A stretch of DNA of 64,000 bases from Desmodus rotundus (GCF_022682495.2 NC_071397.1:9949082-10013081), one strand, 5' to 3'; shown: positions 20,645-32,287, numbered from the stretch's first letter. The notes: generated by a model not told the origin, from the letters alone. Numbers and translations: made by a program.

Positions 20645-23050
20645 CTGAGGGAGAGAGCCCCATCACCAAGGGCCCTGGGGACGGAGGATACTGGGCTGAG
20701 GGAGAGAGGGAACTGGGAAGGATCTGGGATATGTCTGACTACAGGGGAAGTTGTCCACACATAACCACAGACCCACATGCCATACTTTAGGCCAGTGTCT
20801 TGGGGGGAACTGCCCACCTTTGGGGCCAAACAGGTAGCCGTAGCAGGGGATGTGGCAGTAGGGGACGCCGTCATGCTGGGACACAAAGAGAAACAAAGTC
20901 CTCTCAGCGTGGCTCTTCTTCTATCTCCAGCCTCTCTCCTCCCAACATAACCGCCCATGCCTTCCTTGCTCACCTCGGCATGACTCCCAGCAGTCAGGGT
21001 CTTCCGGCAGCGCTGGCACCTCAGACAGGGTCGGTGCCAATTTCTGCCCAAAGACATCACCTTCTCAGCTGGTGGTAGAGAGAGATGGTAGCCCTAGGGG
21101 CAGGGCAGGGAGACCCACCTGCCTTGCACCACCTCCCTGCCCTTTGATGCCCACCTTGCACTTTCTCCCCTCTTCACACTTTCTCTTGTCACTTACCAAA
21201 GTAGACAGGTTCTTCACAGCCAGGGCACAGTGAGGTCTCCCCAGTGAACGTCTTCGTGTGCAAGGGGCCTTTAAGGAGAAGAGGCCCCAGCTAGGGCTGA
21301 GTGGGGTGCCAGGCCTAAGCAGGGCCCTCTAGCACCAGCCTGCATATGGCACTGTCCTCTTCCAAAAGCCATGCTTGCCCCAGAGCCTCCCACCCAGGTG
21401 GCCATAAGTATGCCTTCCTCAGAGTTGAGTCCCCTCTGACCCCACCTCCTGTCCCACCCCTATCTGCAAGAGGGACCACCTGCTTCCTTCTCATCCTCCT
21501 AGGGGCTCAGATGCCCACCAGCCCAACCCTGTGAGCAACTCAATCCTCAGGAAACTTGAACTGATACAGGAGCTGGCCAGGGCAGGAGTGTCAGGTGTTG
21601 GGGAGCACGGTGTCATTGCCCACTGCGGGGGACGGGAGAGAGCAGAAGTAGAAGAATGTGCAGGGCTGGCCCTGTCTCAATGACTCCTCACTCGTAGGTC
21701 TCTTCTTCCATGGCGCTGGCCTGGGAGAGGCCCGAGTTCCAGGCCAGCTCTGCCGCCAACGAGCTGTGACTACACAAGGTCACTTGCCCTCTCTGGACCT
21801 CAGTTCCCTCACCTGTAAAATGGGGGTGGTAATGTCATCTGCCCACTTTACTTCTGAATTCAGCAGCTGACACGAGGGAACATAAAAAAGGGGCCGCCGA
21901 TAATGCAAGATTTTGCCATCCATGAACACGGTTGCAGGAATGAGGTGGAGGACTATGTGAGAGACTGCCACCTGGCCCCACCCTGTTCTAGCCTGGGAAA
22001 GCTCAGGAGGAGGGGTACCTGGGGTCCAGCCTCACTTACTTTTCTTGCCCTGGGGAACAGTCCTGGGCCTTGGGGGACTGAAGCTGCTGGGGCTGAGAGG
22101 AATGGTGTTGGCAGGGGTGGGAATGGGGGAGTTGTAGAGGTAGGAGCCCACACCACCAATGTTCACCCCTGCAGAGAGAAGGGAGGTCAGGCTTGAGTCT
22201 CCAGCTCCCTTGCCACAGGGAGGGTTTCTGCTGCCCTCTGCCTCCTTCCTGGCTGGTACTTACCCCTGGGTCCAAAGAGAACCCCATAGCATGGCTTGTG
22301 GCAATACGGCCTCCCGTTGTGCTAGGCACAAGCAGAGGAAAGGGGGTTGCTCAGGGCCAAGGGGGCTTCTCCCATGCTCCACAGGCCTCTCCCCCCAAAA
22401 GGCTGCCAGGTATGTCTGTCCCCTGGCCTGGTGGGGATGAGAGAGGTCAGGAAGCAGTGTTGCTGCCCTCTCCTTGCCCTCAAATGGCATGGAGTCCAGC
22501 AGCAAATCTCAGGGTCCCCAAATCCTGGCTGGTGTGGGGCCCACCCTCTAAATGGTGGTGGTCTTGGGAGCTGGCTACTGAGATTGCCTTTGGTGAGCCT
22601 CCAGGCCAGCAGTGGGGCTGGTGCCTGGGAGACAGTGACAGACACAGGTCTCACCTCTGCATGCCCTCCTGGGGACAGGACACTGTGGCAGTGCTCACAT
22701 TTCAGGCAGAAGCGGTGCCAGTTCTTGCCTAGGGAGCTCACCTTCTCCGCTGTGGGGAACAAGGTAGAACTGGGACTTCAGGGCAGCCAAGTTAAGCAGC
22801 GGGTGCCCTCCTTTCCCCTCCTGCCCCATCCTGCTCCCCAGAGACAGTGGGGAGTGTCTCTGGGAGGCCAGCTCCTTCCCGCCAGAGTGCCATGCCCCAT
22901 AGGTGGAAAGGGGGTCTGGGATCACACCCTTCGCCAGCTCGTGTGCTCCCGGAACCCAGGGGCTCACAATCGCCCAGTCTTCTCCCCCTCCTCAGCCCAG
23001 GCCTCACCGAAGAAAACAGGTTGCTGGCAACGTGGGCAGGTCCAACTCAT
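20583..23050 (-). CDS. CRIP3: cysteine-rich protein 3, two LIM domains
   Basis: CRIP3 (thymus LIM protein) is a small protein with two LIM zinc-binding domains of the CRIP type; LIM domains bind partner proteins. Exons in coding order: 23050-23008, 22749-22655, 22321-22264, 22168-22040, 21268-21197, 21068-20974, 20875-20818, 20644-20583. Lengths are 43, 95, 58, 129, 72, 95, 58 and 62 nt, 612 nt in all, 203 aa plus stop, with every junction GT-AG and in phase. LIM1 starts [14 protein letters not shown] and runs [12 protein letters not shown]...CHKPCYG; LIM2 runs [22 protein letters not shown]...CHIPCYG. The 95- and 58-nt exons occur twice in the same order, so the gene keeps the trace of an internal LIM duplication. 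The linker is Pro/Ser-rich. No defect is seen. Confidence 0.95.
20818..20875 (-). CDS. CRIP3: CRIP3 exon 7 (end of LIM2)
   Basis: [19 protein letters not shown] and one base of Gly, the counterpart of exon 3. Acceptor GTCCCAG, donor AAG|GTGGGC. Confidence 0.93.
20974..21068 (-). CDS. CRIP3: CRIP3 exon 6 (LIM2)
   Basis: (A)[20 protein letters not shown]...GSHAE, the counterpart of exon 2 with the same 95-nt length and phase. Acceptor CTACCACCAG, donor GAG|GTGAGC. Confidence 0.94.
21197..21268 (-). CDS. CRIP3: CRIP3 exon 5 (start of LIM2)
   Basis: (S)[23 protein letters not shown]; first CxxC of LIM2. Acceptor CCTTAAAG, donor TTG|GTAAGT. Confidence 0.93.
21735..21850 (+). repeat. MIR-like SINE remnant in CRIP3 intron
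   Basis: The words CTACACAAGGTCACTTGCCC, CCTCAGTTCCCTCACCTGTA and AAATGGGGGTGGTAATG match MIR on the plus strand, between CRIP3 exons 5 and 4. Confidence 0.75.
22040..22168 (-). CDS. CRIP3: CRIP3 exon 4 (linker)
   Basis: (G)[20 protein letters not shown]...PQGKK. It is the Pro/Ser-rich linker between the LIM domains. Acceptor CTCTCTGCAG, donor AAA|GTAAGT. Confidence 0.93.
22264..22321 (-). CDS. CRIP3: CRIP3 exon 3 (end of LIM1)
   Basis: [19 protein letters not shown] and one base of Gly; last zinc ligands of LIM1. Acceptor TGCCTAG, donor GGG|GTAAGT. Confidence 0.93.
22655..22749 (-). CDS. CRIP3: CRIP3 exon 2 (LIM1)
   Basis: (A)[20 protein letters not shown]...GGHAE. It gives the central His and Cys ligands of LIM1 (H, C, C, C). 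Acceptor TTCCCCACAG, donor GAG|GTGAGA. Confidence 0.94.
23008..23050 (-). CDS. CRIP3: CRIP3 exon 1 (start of LIM1)
   Basis: [14 protein letters not shown] and one base of Ala; the first CxxC of LIM1 is C5-C8. Donor TCG|GTGAGG on the minus strand. Confidence 0.93.
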
Positions 23051-23160
23051 GGCTCCGCTGAGGGCAGCCGGCTCTGTACACAGTGGGCACCCCGCAGGAC
23101 TCTGTTCCGCCCCCTCTGCTGGCTCCACCCATGGCTCAGCTTCGAGCCTCATTGGGCTGA
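23051..23160 (-). promoter_or_regulatory. CRIP3: CRIP3 proximal promoter with GC box and CCAAT box
   Basis: On the minus strand a GC box (GGGGGCGG, complement of 23107-23114) lies ~60 bases and a CCAAT box (complement of ATTGG at 23151-23155) ~103 bases upstream of the CRIP3 ATG. No TATA box is seen. The transcription start is inferred to lie between the GC box and the ATG. Confidence 0.5.
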
Positions 23161-23844
23161 ATCCGCTGCTCCTTGAAGCCCATTAGCTGCCAGAAATTTA
23201 GCACTACTCCACCTGGGGGACGCAGGCGACTTCGCAATTATTTCCACACACTAAAGCCTCTTGACAGCTGGCGAAGTGACAGGGTCCTGAAGCCAGACTG
23301 CGGGAGGAGGGAGTAATGAAGACACCTGACTTGGTACCGAGAGGGAAAATACCTAGAGTAGTAGACGCCACGGAAGCACTATTATTTCAAAGCCAAAGCG
23401 AGAGTTTAGGTATGGTTTAATTCCACTGTGGCAGTTTTGCAGGTGGTTGACAGCAATGGAATCTGGGGCCCACATCTGCTACTTACTCTTTGGCTCAGGC
23501 AAATTGCTTAACCTTCCTCTGCCTCTGTTTGGTACAATGCGTATGATGGTAATTCTCTACATCATAGGATTGTTGTGAAAATTAGATAAGTTAATACATG
23601 CAGAGCGCCCAAACAGCACCTGTCATATAAATGCTATAAAAGCAATAGCTATCTATCATCATGAACTTGAGACCCTTAATTTGGAAGCCTCAAAGTGTGG
23701 TCTGCAAACAATGGTTTGCTTGTAAAATTATAATGCTTATTAAATCTAAATGTATAATTTAGATACCAATTACATATTCCTAATTTAGTTTGTTTTAAGA
23801 TGTTTTAATATTAAAAGTAGCTCAGCAGTGCGTCAAAGGACACT
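23161..23844. other. intergenic DNA upstream of CRIP3
   Basis: No gene seen. A MIR-like remnant (~23445-23650: TGGCTCAGGCAAATTGCTTA, GGATTGTTGTGAAAATTAGA) occupies much of it. Composition shifts to AT-rich here. Confidence 0.75.
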
Positions 23845-24846
23845 TCAAAAATTGAAACTCACAGAGTGGGAGATAAACATTTGCATACATGGATCTGATA
23901 AGGGTCTAGTAACCCACATATATAAAGGACTGTTACAACTCAATACTAAAAAGACAACCCAATTAGAAAATGAGCAAAGAATCTGAATACATATTTTTCC
24001 AAAGAAGATATACAAATGGCCAAGAAGCACATGAAAAGATGCCTAACATCATTAGTCATTAGGGAAATGAAAATCAGAACCACAATGAGACACCATTTTA
24101 CACCTATTAGAATGACTATAATAAAAAAAATAACAAGTGTCAGTGGCAAAATTGGGTCCCTCATACACTGTTGATGGGAATGTAAAATAGTGCAGCTCTT
24201 AGAAAAGAGTCTGGCGATTCTTCAGAAAATTAAACATAGAGTTACCATATTACCCAGCAATTACACTCCTAGGTACATACCTAAGAGAAATGAAAGCATC
24301 TGTCCACATACAAACTTGTACATGAATGTTCATAGTACTTCCACTGACAATAGCTAAAAGGTGGAAACAACCCAAAATGGGGTAAAACCATGAGAGAAGA
24401 TCATTCGGCTACAAAAAGGAACGAAGCACTGATATATACCACTAACACGAACCATTAAAAACATTGTTAAGTGAAGGAAGCCAGACACATACCACCACAC
24501 ATTTTGTGATTCCATTTATGTGAAATGTCTAGAATAGGAAAACCTATGAAAACAGATTAGTGGTTGGCTGCTTGGGGTTTGGGGGAGGGGCAATTGGGAG
24601 TATCTGCTAATGTGTATAAGGTCTCTTTACAAGGAGATGAAAGTGATCTGCGATTAGATAGTGGTGACAGTTGCACAACCTCATGAATACACTAAAAAAT
24701 GAATTATACACCTCAAAAGACTGAACTTTATGGTATATGAATATCTCAGTGTTTGAGTATAATATAATGTCTCAATAATAACAATGTGACGATGTGATAA
24801 TCATAATGCCTGAAGTGAACTACTTTATTAAAAAAAAAAAAAAAAA
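23845..24846 (+). mobile_element. L1 fragment (ORF2 3' end and 3'UTR)
   Basis: Runs through typical L1 ORF2 text (CATTAGTCATTAGGGAAATG, ACCACAATGAGACACC, ACAATAGCTAAAAGGTGGAA) into a 3'UTR and an A-rich tail at 24829-24846. It is 5'-truncated and full of stop codons. Confidence 0.85.
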
Positions 24847-25251
24847 GAGGCTAGCCCAGCGAATGAGGGACAGAAGAGTGAGCTGGTTACCTTGTGCTTC
24901 AGCAGAGTAGACAACCCCTTGATGAAGTATCACGATGAGATGAAGATTTTCTGGAGTAAGTTCCTCTGTTTTGTGAAGTCAGGGCTGCGGTGGTGTGCCC
25001 TGCTCGGTGAAAAGGAGTCCTATTTGTGCTTGGAATCCAACGCCCTCTCTGAGCTTCAGTCCCCTCAACTGGGCAATGGGGATGGGACTGGTGCCTATGA
25101 ACTTCCACTCAACATTCCTGTTCCCCTCCCTTGTCTTCATCAGTACTCTTTGCTTATAACACTTGTTTTATCCTCCTCACTGATTTCTAAACATGGAAGG
25201 CTTGCACACCGTGAAAGAAACTTTTGTATACTTTCTCATTATTTCTTATTT

Positions 25252-25461
25252 TTTAAAATTCTATTTATTTTATTTTAGACAGAGGATAAGGGAGGGAGAA
25301 AAAGAGGGAGAGAAACATCAATGTATGGTTGCACCCTGAGCGCCTCCTACTGGGGACCTGACCTGGCCTGCAACCCAGGCATGTGCCCTGACTAGGAATC
25401 GAACCAGAGACCCTTTGGTTTGCAGCCCAGAACTCAATCCTCTGAGTCACACCAGCCAGGG
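25252..25461 (-). mobile_element. VES SINE
   Basis: Reverse complement of the VES consensus: starts with a TTTATTTTATTTTAG tail complement and ends with ACACCAGCCAGGGC. The box-B part reads GGAATCGAACCAGAGACCC. Confidence 0.9.
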
Positions 25462-27069
25462 CCCTTATTATTTATTTCTTGCTTTGAGGAATATTTCAAG
25501 ATCCTTAGATTTATAACTGTTCTTCGAAGGGCTTCTTCTTTTTTTTTTTTAAACAAACTTAAAAAATCTAACAGTTTTAGTCTCCACTAATATTCTACTC
25601 TCAGGTTTCTGTCTCATTTGTTTCTTCTTGAAGGCAACAGCTCAAAGTTCACTGCCTTTGCTCTCTATGGTGCTAATGGAGAAGGTTCCACTCCAGGAGG
25701 GTTGGAAGACTTAATTTTTGTATTTATTCTCAGATATGCTACCTCCTTTAGGAAGGGCTAGCTTCATCTGCCCAAGGATCTATCCCAAGCATTTCCAGCA
25801 TACATCAGATAATCCTTTTTTAATACTCCAGCTCTTTCTGATTTGGATCACACTGTACACATGCCTCAGCCTCCTAGACAGGTCGTCTTTGCCCTAGGAT
25901 CCAGCACAGCGCCCCACTAGAAGAAACAGGTTCGGAGTGTGAACGCCACGCTGCTTTTACACAGCTTTTGAAGTCATTGGGGCAAATGCTGCACTGCTCC
26001 CCATCTTCTGGGGCCTTCCACAGAAGTGTACTGAATGGCCATAACAAACATAGTATTCCTTCTCTCTTCTATTTCACTGCTTAAGAAAAAGTAGTTGTGG
26101 CTCCTCCTTTCTGAATATTTGCTATCTATTTGCAGATACAGCAAATCAAATATTCCACTCTTCCTCCGTGTCTGGTTTCCATTATTCTGACTCTAAAAGA
26201 GGTTTTGTAAAGAATGCTAATAGGGAAAATTAACATTTCTTGTAGGAATGTATTTGCACTTACTGATGGTGGCTGTTTTGAATACTTTGTGTGACCAAAG
26301 CCTGTAAAATGGTATTTTATAACAAATATCAGAAATTGATAAGTCTAACTGAGTGCAGGTACAGTAGTCCCCTTTATCTGCAGGATAAATACAAGAAGGC
26401 TGATTTGGATTCAGGCCAAAAAAAGAACTATCTAATAGAGTACAAACATGGAGTGGCTGTTTCAGACAGTAGTGAGCTTCCTATCTCTGGATGTTGTAAG
26501 TAAGGCTAGACAACAAACCAACTGATTGTCAGTGTTGCAGAAGGGATGCAAGAAGGACCTTTGACGTTTTGCCACAATTTGACAATATGTGCTTTTGTGA
26601 TTCCATTCCCAAAGAAGAATTTGAAATCTGTGTTGGCAAGAGAGCATTGCTAAAATAGTGACAGCTACTACCTATGGAGTGCCAGACATAGGTACTGTAC
26701 TTGTTATTTCTGACTCTACAACAACCTGATGAGGGGTTTAAATGTTACATTACCAACTGTACAGTCAAGTAGCTCGGAGAACTTAAGACATTTGTTCAGT
26801 ATCATAAAGACCCAAGCATTCTGATTCTAGAGCTCACACTCTTTCTGCTCTTTGCTACTAAGTATGGTTTCTGCTAAGCTGCCCACGTGTTTCAGTCTGA
26901 AAGGGCACTATACTTGCCTGTGCAGCACATCTATACCTAAAGATAAGAGGGTCCATACTGGTAAATAATTTATTTCTTTTCCACACAAATGCAACAGGCA
27001 GGCAGGGAAATGTCATTAAAACTTTTCCATGGCTTCCTAGTGCCCTCAAGATAGAGTTTTTAACTTGGC

Positions 27070-27595
27070 TCCAGAAGCCTCCACCTTTCCAGTCTTCCAG
27101 CCATTTCTCCTGTTGCATCAACCACTCTCCTCACCTCCCATCACGCTAAATGAGCTGCCCACACTCTTTCCTGCATCAGGGCCTTTGCAGATGCTATCTC
27201 TTTTCTGGAAACTCGCTTCCTCACTATCTTCACCTCACTAATTCCTACCTAACCATAGCTTCTCCTCACCTTCTCAATATAGGCTCTTGGCCCCAGGCAC
27301 TCTCTCATTTAGTATCCTGCGCAGGAGCATAGAGGGAATACAGTCTATGCCAGTTGTGTTTTTCCTGAGTGCTGAACCAAACGTGGAAAAATGGATAAAG
27401 GCCAGGTCTGCAGCTTAGTGGAAGAGTAAAACAGGGTTGCCCCCACCCCCAGTCTAGGCTTTGTCTACCCCTTAGTCTATGTGCTTCACGAGGGCAGGGA
27501 CCAGGACTGCTTTGCCAGCCACCGTGTGTGCTTCCAGGGCCTCATTCAACCTTTGGAACACAGTGTTCAACAAACACTTGTTGGTGAATGAATGT
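27070..27595. repeat. L2-like fragments
   Basis: CTTTCCTGCATCAGGGCCTT followed by TGCAGATGCTATCTCTTTTC, and GCTTCACGAGGGCAGGGACC followed by ACACTTGTTGGTGAATGAAT, are words of the L2 3' end. Edges are approximate and there may be two insertions. Confidence 0.6.
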
Positions 27596-29249
27596 TAAAT
27601 GTTACACACAAGCTTCCCTTAAGTGTGAGTAGATGAGGGCTGATGAGATGGATGTGGGATTAGGAAGGGCATGGTAGGGGTCGAGAGTTTTATTATAACA
27701 AAAGCCCTGGAGCAAGGGAAACTCAGCTGTTCAGAAGTAAGAACTCAGGAGTTTGTTTCTTAGTACACATAAGGATCTGCATGTATGGTGCAAAATGGAG
27801 TATGATTTAAACTGACTTTGATTATAAATGCTAGATAATTAATAAAGTAAAAAGAGAACTGAAATTTTCCTTTGGCAGGAAACCAGCCCCACTGACTACA
27901 GTAATTCACAAGAACTTACTAATTAAGCTTAATTAGCAGGTAGCACAATTATGTCTATCATCAAACATATGGCAAATAAGAGAATGTGGGAAAGTGTCAT
28001 GTAAGCTGTAAAGCACCTTACAGATATGGCTGCTTGTTATGTGTCAGGTTACCACTGCAGTGAGCTTTTGATGACAACTATAAACTTCACTCATGTTATA
28101 TCTTTGTAGACTTGTTCAAGTACATGGCCATATGCTTGTGACTTCTAAGACATTATCAAAAACTTTGTTCCTACTTGACTTTTTTGAAAGGTCTCATTCA
28201 TTTCTGGAATGTTAATGAAAAATCAGCCTTACCTCTTTAATATGTTTCTTAACATTTACGACTCATAACCCTTGTGCTTTTTCATTCATCTTCTGAATAT
28301 ATACCCTCTCCAACTAGAAAGCTTTACTTTCTGTAGTTTATATTACTTTAAAAAACAAAAGTGAAAATAGAAATATACACAGACAGACTGTAATGCTTTC
28401 TAAAATACACACTAATCTTCCCTCCTGGAGAGAATTGCTGCTGTATAATCACACATTATTTATGGTTCTTACAAGAGTCTGATTTTTCCGCTTGTTTTCT
28501 GGCATCAACTTGCCACCACACAGACTTGTTGAGGGAACTTTATACATAGCTTTGATACTTGTGGTTAGCTGCTCAGGGCTATTGAGTGGACTACATGTTG
28601 TAAATCAGTGACATCAGCTGGACTAATTCAGGATCAAGACTGCAGGAAAGGATCCCCTGACCCTTTGCCATGGCTACCTTCAACCTACACTCATGAAGAA
28701 ATTAACAACAGCTTTAAGAGATCGCTTTCCATGCAAAGCTGTATTTGGCTTCTAAATTATCACTTGGGAATGTATATTTCATCTGAAGGTATATAAAAAT
28801 AACTACCTCTAAGTAATTTGCAGCATGAAAAATGTATCCATATGCTAGAAACTGAGAAGAAAAGAGGAGACTTGGTGGTCAGCTTGCTTATAAATGGTGA
28901 TAATGCTCCTTGGTGTAAACTATCAGCAATTTCCTCATCTTCTTACTGAGGTCTATGGGGTAATTTATTTACAATATATAAGAACAGCCCTCACACCCCC
29001 TCACCCCCCAAAAAGAATAGTCCTTCCAGGTCATGACACTATGTTAATGGAACTAAAACAGTTTAATCTGATAAATTAGGACAGTGCAAATGCTTACCTT
29101 TATATATAGTCTTTCAGTTCCTCCATGAAGCTCAAGGTCACAGAATTAGGAGTCAATTTCCAGCCTCTTGCCAAATCCAAAATGACTGGGCTTTTTATCA
29201 TCTTCCAAGCTTTTGGAACAGGCAGAGCTATAAGATCTTTATTTCTGCC

Positions 29250-29345
29250 ATGGCTGGTGTGGCTCAGTGGATTGAGTGTAGGCCTGTGAACCAAAGGGTT
29301 GCCAGTTCAATTCCCAGTCTAGGACACATGCCTGGGTTGTGGGAT
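29250..29345 (+). mobile_element. truncated VES SINE (head only)
   Basis: CATGGCTGGTGTGGCTCAGT to GCCTGGGTTGTGG, then the VES similarity stops. The C/T-rich part and tail are missing. Confidence 0.85.
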
Positions 29346-29464
29346 TTTAGAATTACATCATGTTGTGTAAAATTCTGACACTGTAGCTTCATATACATAT
29401 TTTCTTAATGCATGCTTTTCAGTATAATGTTTGAGAAAAAAGACTAGAATATAATACATAAGAA

Positions 29465-29735
29465 ATGGATCTTAAACAGGTAATCCAATTAAAAGTGGGC
29501 AAAGGATTTGGATAGTTCTCCAAAGAAGATATTATAATGGCCAATAAACACCTGGAAAGATGCTCACCGTCATTAGTCATTAAAGAAATGAAAATCAAAA
29601 CCATAAGGAGATACCATTCCACACCCACTAGGATGGCTATAAGGAAAAAAAAAGTACTGGAAAAGATGTGGAGAAAATGAAACACACATTTCTGGTAGGA
29701 ATGTAAAGTGGTGCAATTGCTGTGGAAAACAATTC
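29465..29735 (+). mobile_element. L1 ORF2 fragment
   Basis: Text from CCAATTAAAAGTGGGCAAAG to TGGTGCAATTGCTGTGGAAA corresponds to late ORF2. It then jumps to an earlier part of ORF2 at ~29740, so two L1 pieces abut. Confidence 0.75.
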
Positions 29736-30744
29736 AGTAAAATGTCCATACTACCCAAAGTAATCTATAGATTCAATGCAATTCCTATCAAGATACCAAT
29801 GGTATATTTCACAGAACTAGAACAAATATTTATATGGAACTACAAAAGACTCTGATGGCCACAGCAATCTTGAGAAAGAAGAACAAAGTTGGATGAACTA
29901 CACTACCTGATATCAAACTATACTACAAGGCTATAGTAATTAAAACAGCCTGGTACTGGCATAAAAACATATATATACAGATCAACAGAACAGAATAGAG
30001 AGCCCAAAAATAAACCCATGCCATTATACTCAACTAATATTTGACAAAGGAGACAAAAACATACAATAGGGTAAAGACAGTTGGGAAAATTGGACAGATA
30101 AGTTCAAAAAAGGAAAACTAGAATACCTTCTTACATCATACACAGGAATAAATTCAAAATGGATGAAAGATTTAAATTAAATGTTAGACTCAAAACCATA
30201 AAAACACTAGAAGAAAACAGGCACTAAAATCTTGGACATTTCTTATAGCAATATTTTTTCTGACCTATCTCCTCGAGCAAGGGAAACAAAAGAAAAAATA
30301 AACAAATGGGACTACATTAAACTAAAAAGTTTTTGCACATCAAAGGAAACCATCAACAAAATGAAAAAAAAAAAAAAAGACAACTCACTGAATGGGAGGA
30401 CATATTCACCAATACATGAGACAAGGGATTAATATCCAAAATTTGTAAAGAACTTATAAAACTCAACAACAACAAAACAATCCAATTAAAAAATAGGCAA
30501 AAGCCTGAATAGACACTTCTCCAAAGAGGACATACGTATGGCCAACAGACATATGAAGAGATGTTCAATGTCACTAATCATCAGAGAAATGCAAATTAAA
30601 ACCACAGTGAGGTATCAGAATGACGATCACCAATAAATTAACAAACACCAAGTGTCGGTGAGGACGCAGAGAAAAGGAAACCCTTGTGCACTGCTGGTGG
30701 GAATGCGGACCGGTGCAGCCAGTGTGGAAAGGAGTGTGGAGTTA

Positions 30745-30984
30745 CAGTCATACCTCAGTACTCATTGGCTTCAGAACTCATCAGACCCTGTAGTCATCTT
30801 ACTTTGACTAGAAAATAATGTTTCAGCACTCGGCACTTGCTCAGGACTCGTTGTACTGGCTAGAACTCGTATGAGTCATGATGCCTCCCTGCAAGACAAG
30901 ATGCTTCATCCTTCAGTACGCATCAGTGCTGGCACTCGTCACGAGTTCTGGAATGAATTAACAACGAGTACCGAGGTTCCACTG
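30745..30984. mobile_element. Tc1/mariner-type MITE with TA target duplication
   Basis: The element starts CAGTCATACCTCAGTACTCA and its reverse complement starts CAGTGGAACCTCGGTACTCG, giving imperfect terminal inverted repeats. TA flanks both sides (30743-30744 and 30985-30986). It splits L1 text between GTGTGGAGT and GAAAAATTAGAAATGGAACT. No transposase frame is present, so it is non-autonomous. I do not know its family name. Confidence 0.75.
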
Positions 30985-31364
30985 TACTATGAAAAATTAG
31001 AAATGGAACTGCTTTATGACCCAGTGTTTCTACTACTGGAAATTTATCCAAGGAAATCCAAAACACTAATTCAAAAGAATATATGCACCCTTATGTTCAT
31101 TGCAGTGTTATTTATGATAGCCAAATTTGGAAGCAGGCCAAGTGTCCATTGGTAAATGAGTGGATAAAAAAGCTGTTGTGTATTTACATAGTGGAATGCT
31201 ACTCAGCCATAAAAAAGAAAGGAAATCTTACCCTTTGAAACAGCATGTGTGGAATTGGAGAGCATTACGCTATGTTAAATAAGCCAGTCAGAGAAAGACA
31301 AGTACCATATGATTTCACTCATATGTGGAATCTAATGAGCAAAATAAACTAACAAACAAAATAC

Positions 31365-31449
31365 AGCCCTGACTGGTGTGGCTTAGTGGATTGAGTGCCA
31401 GACTGCAAACAAAAGGGTCGCCAGTTTGATTCCTAGTCAGGACACATTG
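31365..31449 (+). mobile_element. VES SINE, 5' half of an interrupted copy
   Basis: GCCCTGACTGGTGTGGCTTA to GTCAGGACACAT. The copy resumes at 31751 with GGTTGTGGGCCAGGTCC after a 301-bp insert. Confidence 0.85.
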
Positions 31450-31750
31450 ATGGATATCCACATGCAAAAGAATGCAGTTGGACCCCTACCTCATATTATA
31501 TACAAAAATTAACTAAAAACGGCCCCAGCTGGTGTGGCTCTGCAGATTGAGCACCAGCCTGGGAACCAAAGGGTCGCTGGTTCGATTCCCAGTCAGAGCA
31601 CATACCTGGGTTGCAGGCCAGATCCCCAATTGAGGGCATGTGAGAGGCAACCACACACTGATGTTTCTTTCCCTCTCTTTCTCCCTCCCCCTCTAAAAAT
31701 AAATAAATAAAATCTTTAAAAAAATTAACTAGAAATGAATCAACAACCTA
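31450..31750 (+). repeat. 301-bp duplicated block inserted in a VES copy (recipient copy)
   Basis: Identical to 32288-32588 except for one base (C at 31744, G at 32582). The block is L1 ORF2 text plus a complete VES plus more L1 text, so it was already a composite when it was copied. Confidence 0.95.
31523..31727 (+). mobile_element. VES SINE (duplicated copy)
   Basis: CCCCAGCTGGTGTGGCTCTG to AAATAAATAAAATCTTT. It has the same diagnostic changes (CTCTGCAGATTGAG) as the copy at 32361 because it arose by copying of the whole block. Confidence 0.9.
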
Positions 31751-31830
31751 GGTTGTGGGCCAGGTCCCCAGTAGGGGGCATGTGAGAGGCAACCACACAC
31801 TGATGTTTTTCTCCCTTTAAGAAAAAAAAA
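31751..31830 (+). mobile_element. VES SINE, 3' half of an interrupted copy
   Basis: GGTTGTGGGCCAGGTCCCCA to TTTTTCTCCCTTTAAG and an A-rich tail. It continues the copy begun at 31365. Confidence 0.85.
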
Positions 31831-32287
31831 AAACCCAAAATATAAATGAATTCATAGATAGAGAACAGACTGACAGCTGTCAGAGGGGAGGAGTGTTATG
31901 GGGCTAGGAGAAAAAAAGTGAAGGGATTAAGCAAAAAACAAACAAACTCATAGACACAGACAATAGCATGGTGATTACCAGAGAAGAAGGGAGGTGGGAG
32001 GGGGGAAAGAAGAGGATTATATGGGGGATAAATGGTGATGGAAGGAAACTTGGCATGGTGAACACACAGTACAATATATATATGATATATTATAGAATTG
32101 TACACCTGAAATCTATATAATTTTATAAAGCAATGTTGCCCCAATAAATTAAATAAAAAAACCCAATGAAAGAGAATTGAAAGTCCAGAAATAAATTCAT
32201 ACATCTATGGCCAACTGATTTCCAACAAGGGTGCTAAGTCCAATCAATGGGGAAAAGACAGTCTCTTCAAAAAATAGTGCTGGAATA

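Larger units (their letters stand above)
24847..29460. other. intergenic DNA with old repeats
   Basis: No gene seen. It holds a MIR-like piece (~24890-25110), a VES SINE (25252-25461, minus), MIR/L2-like pieces (~26650-26850, 27070-27330, 27455-27595), a fragment with AGTAGTCCCCTTTATCTGC (~26362) reminiscent of a Tigger end, and a truncated VES head (29250-29345). Open frames are short and unlike any protein I know. Confidence 0.7.
29736..32160 (+). mobile_element. L1 copy (middle of ORF2 to 3' tail) interrupted by later insertions
   Basis: Continuous L1 text begins CCATACTACCCAAAGTAATC and continues to the 3'UTR (ACTGACAGCTGTCAGAGGGG) and an A-rich tail at ~32155. It is interrupted by a 240-bp MITE (30745-30984) and by a VES copy at 31365-31830 that is itself broken by a 301-bp insertion. 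The ORF2 frame is destroyed. Confidence 0.8.

Noticed and set aside
24892..25278. 128-codon plus-strand frame
   Set aside because: Runs through a MIR-like remnant into the reverse VES tail; chance frame in repeats.
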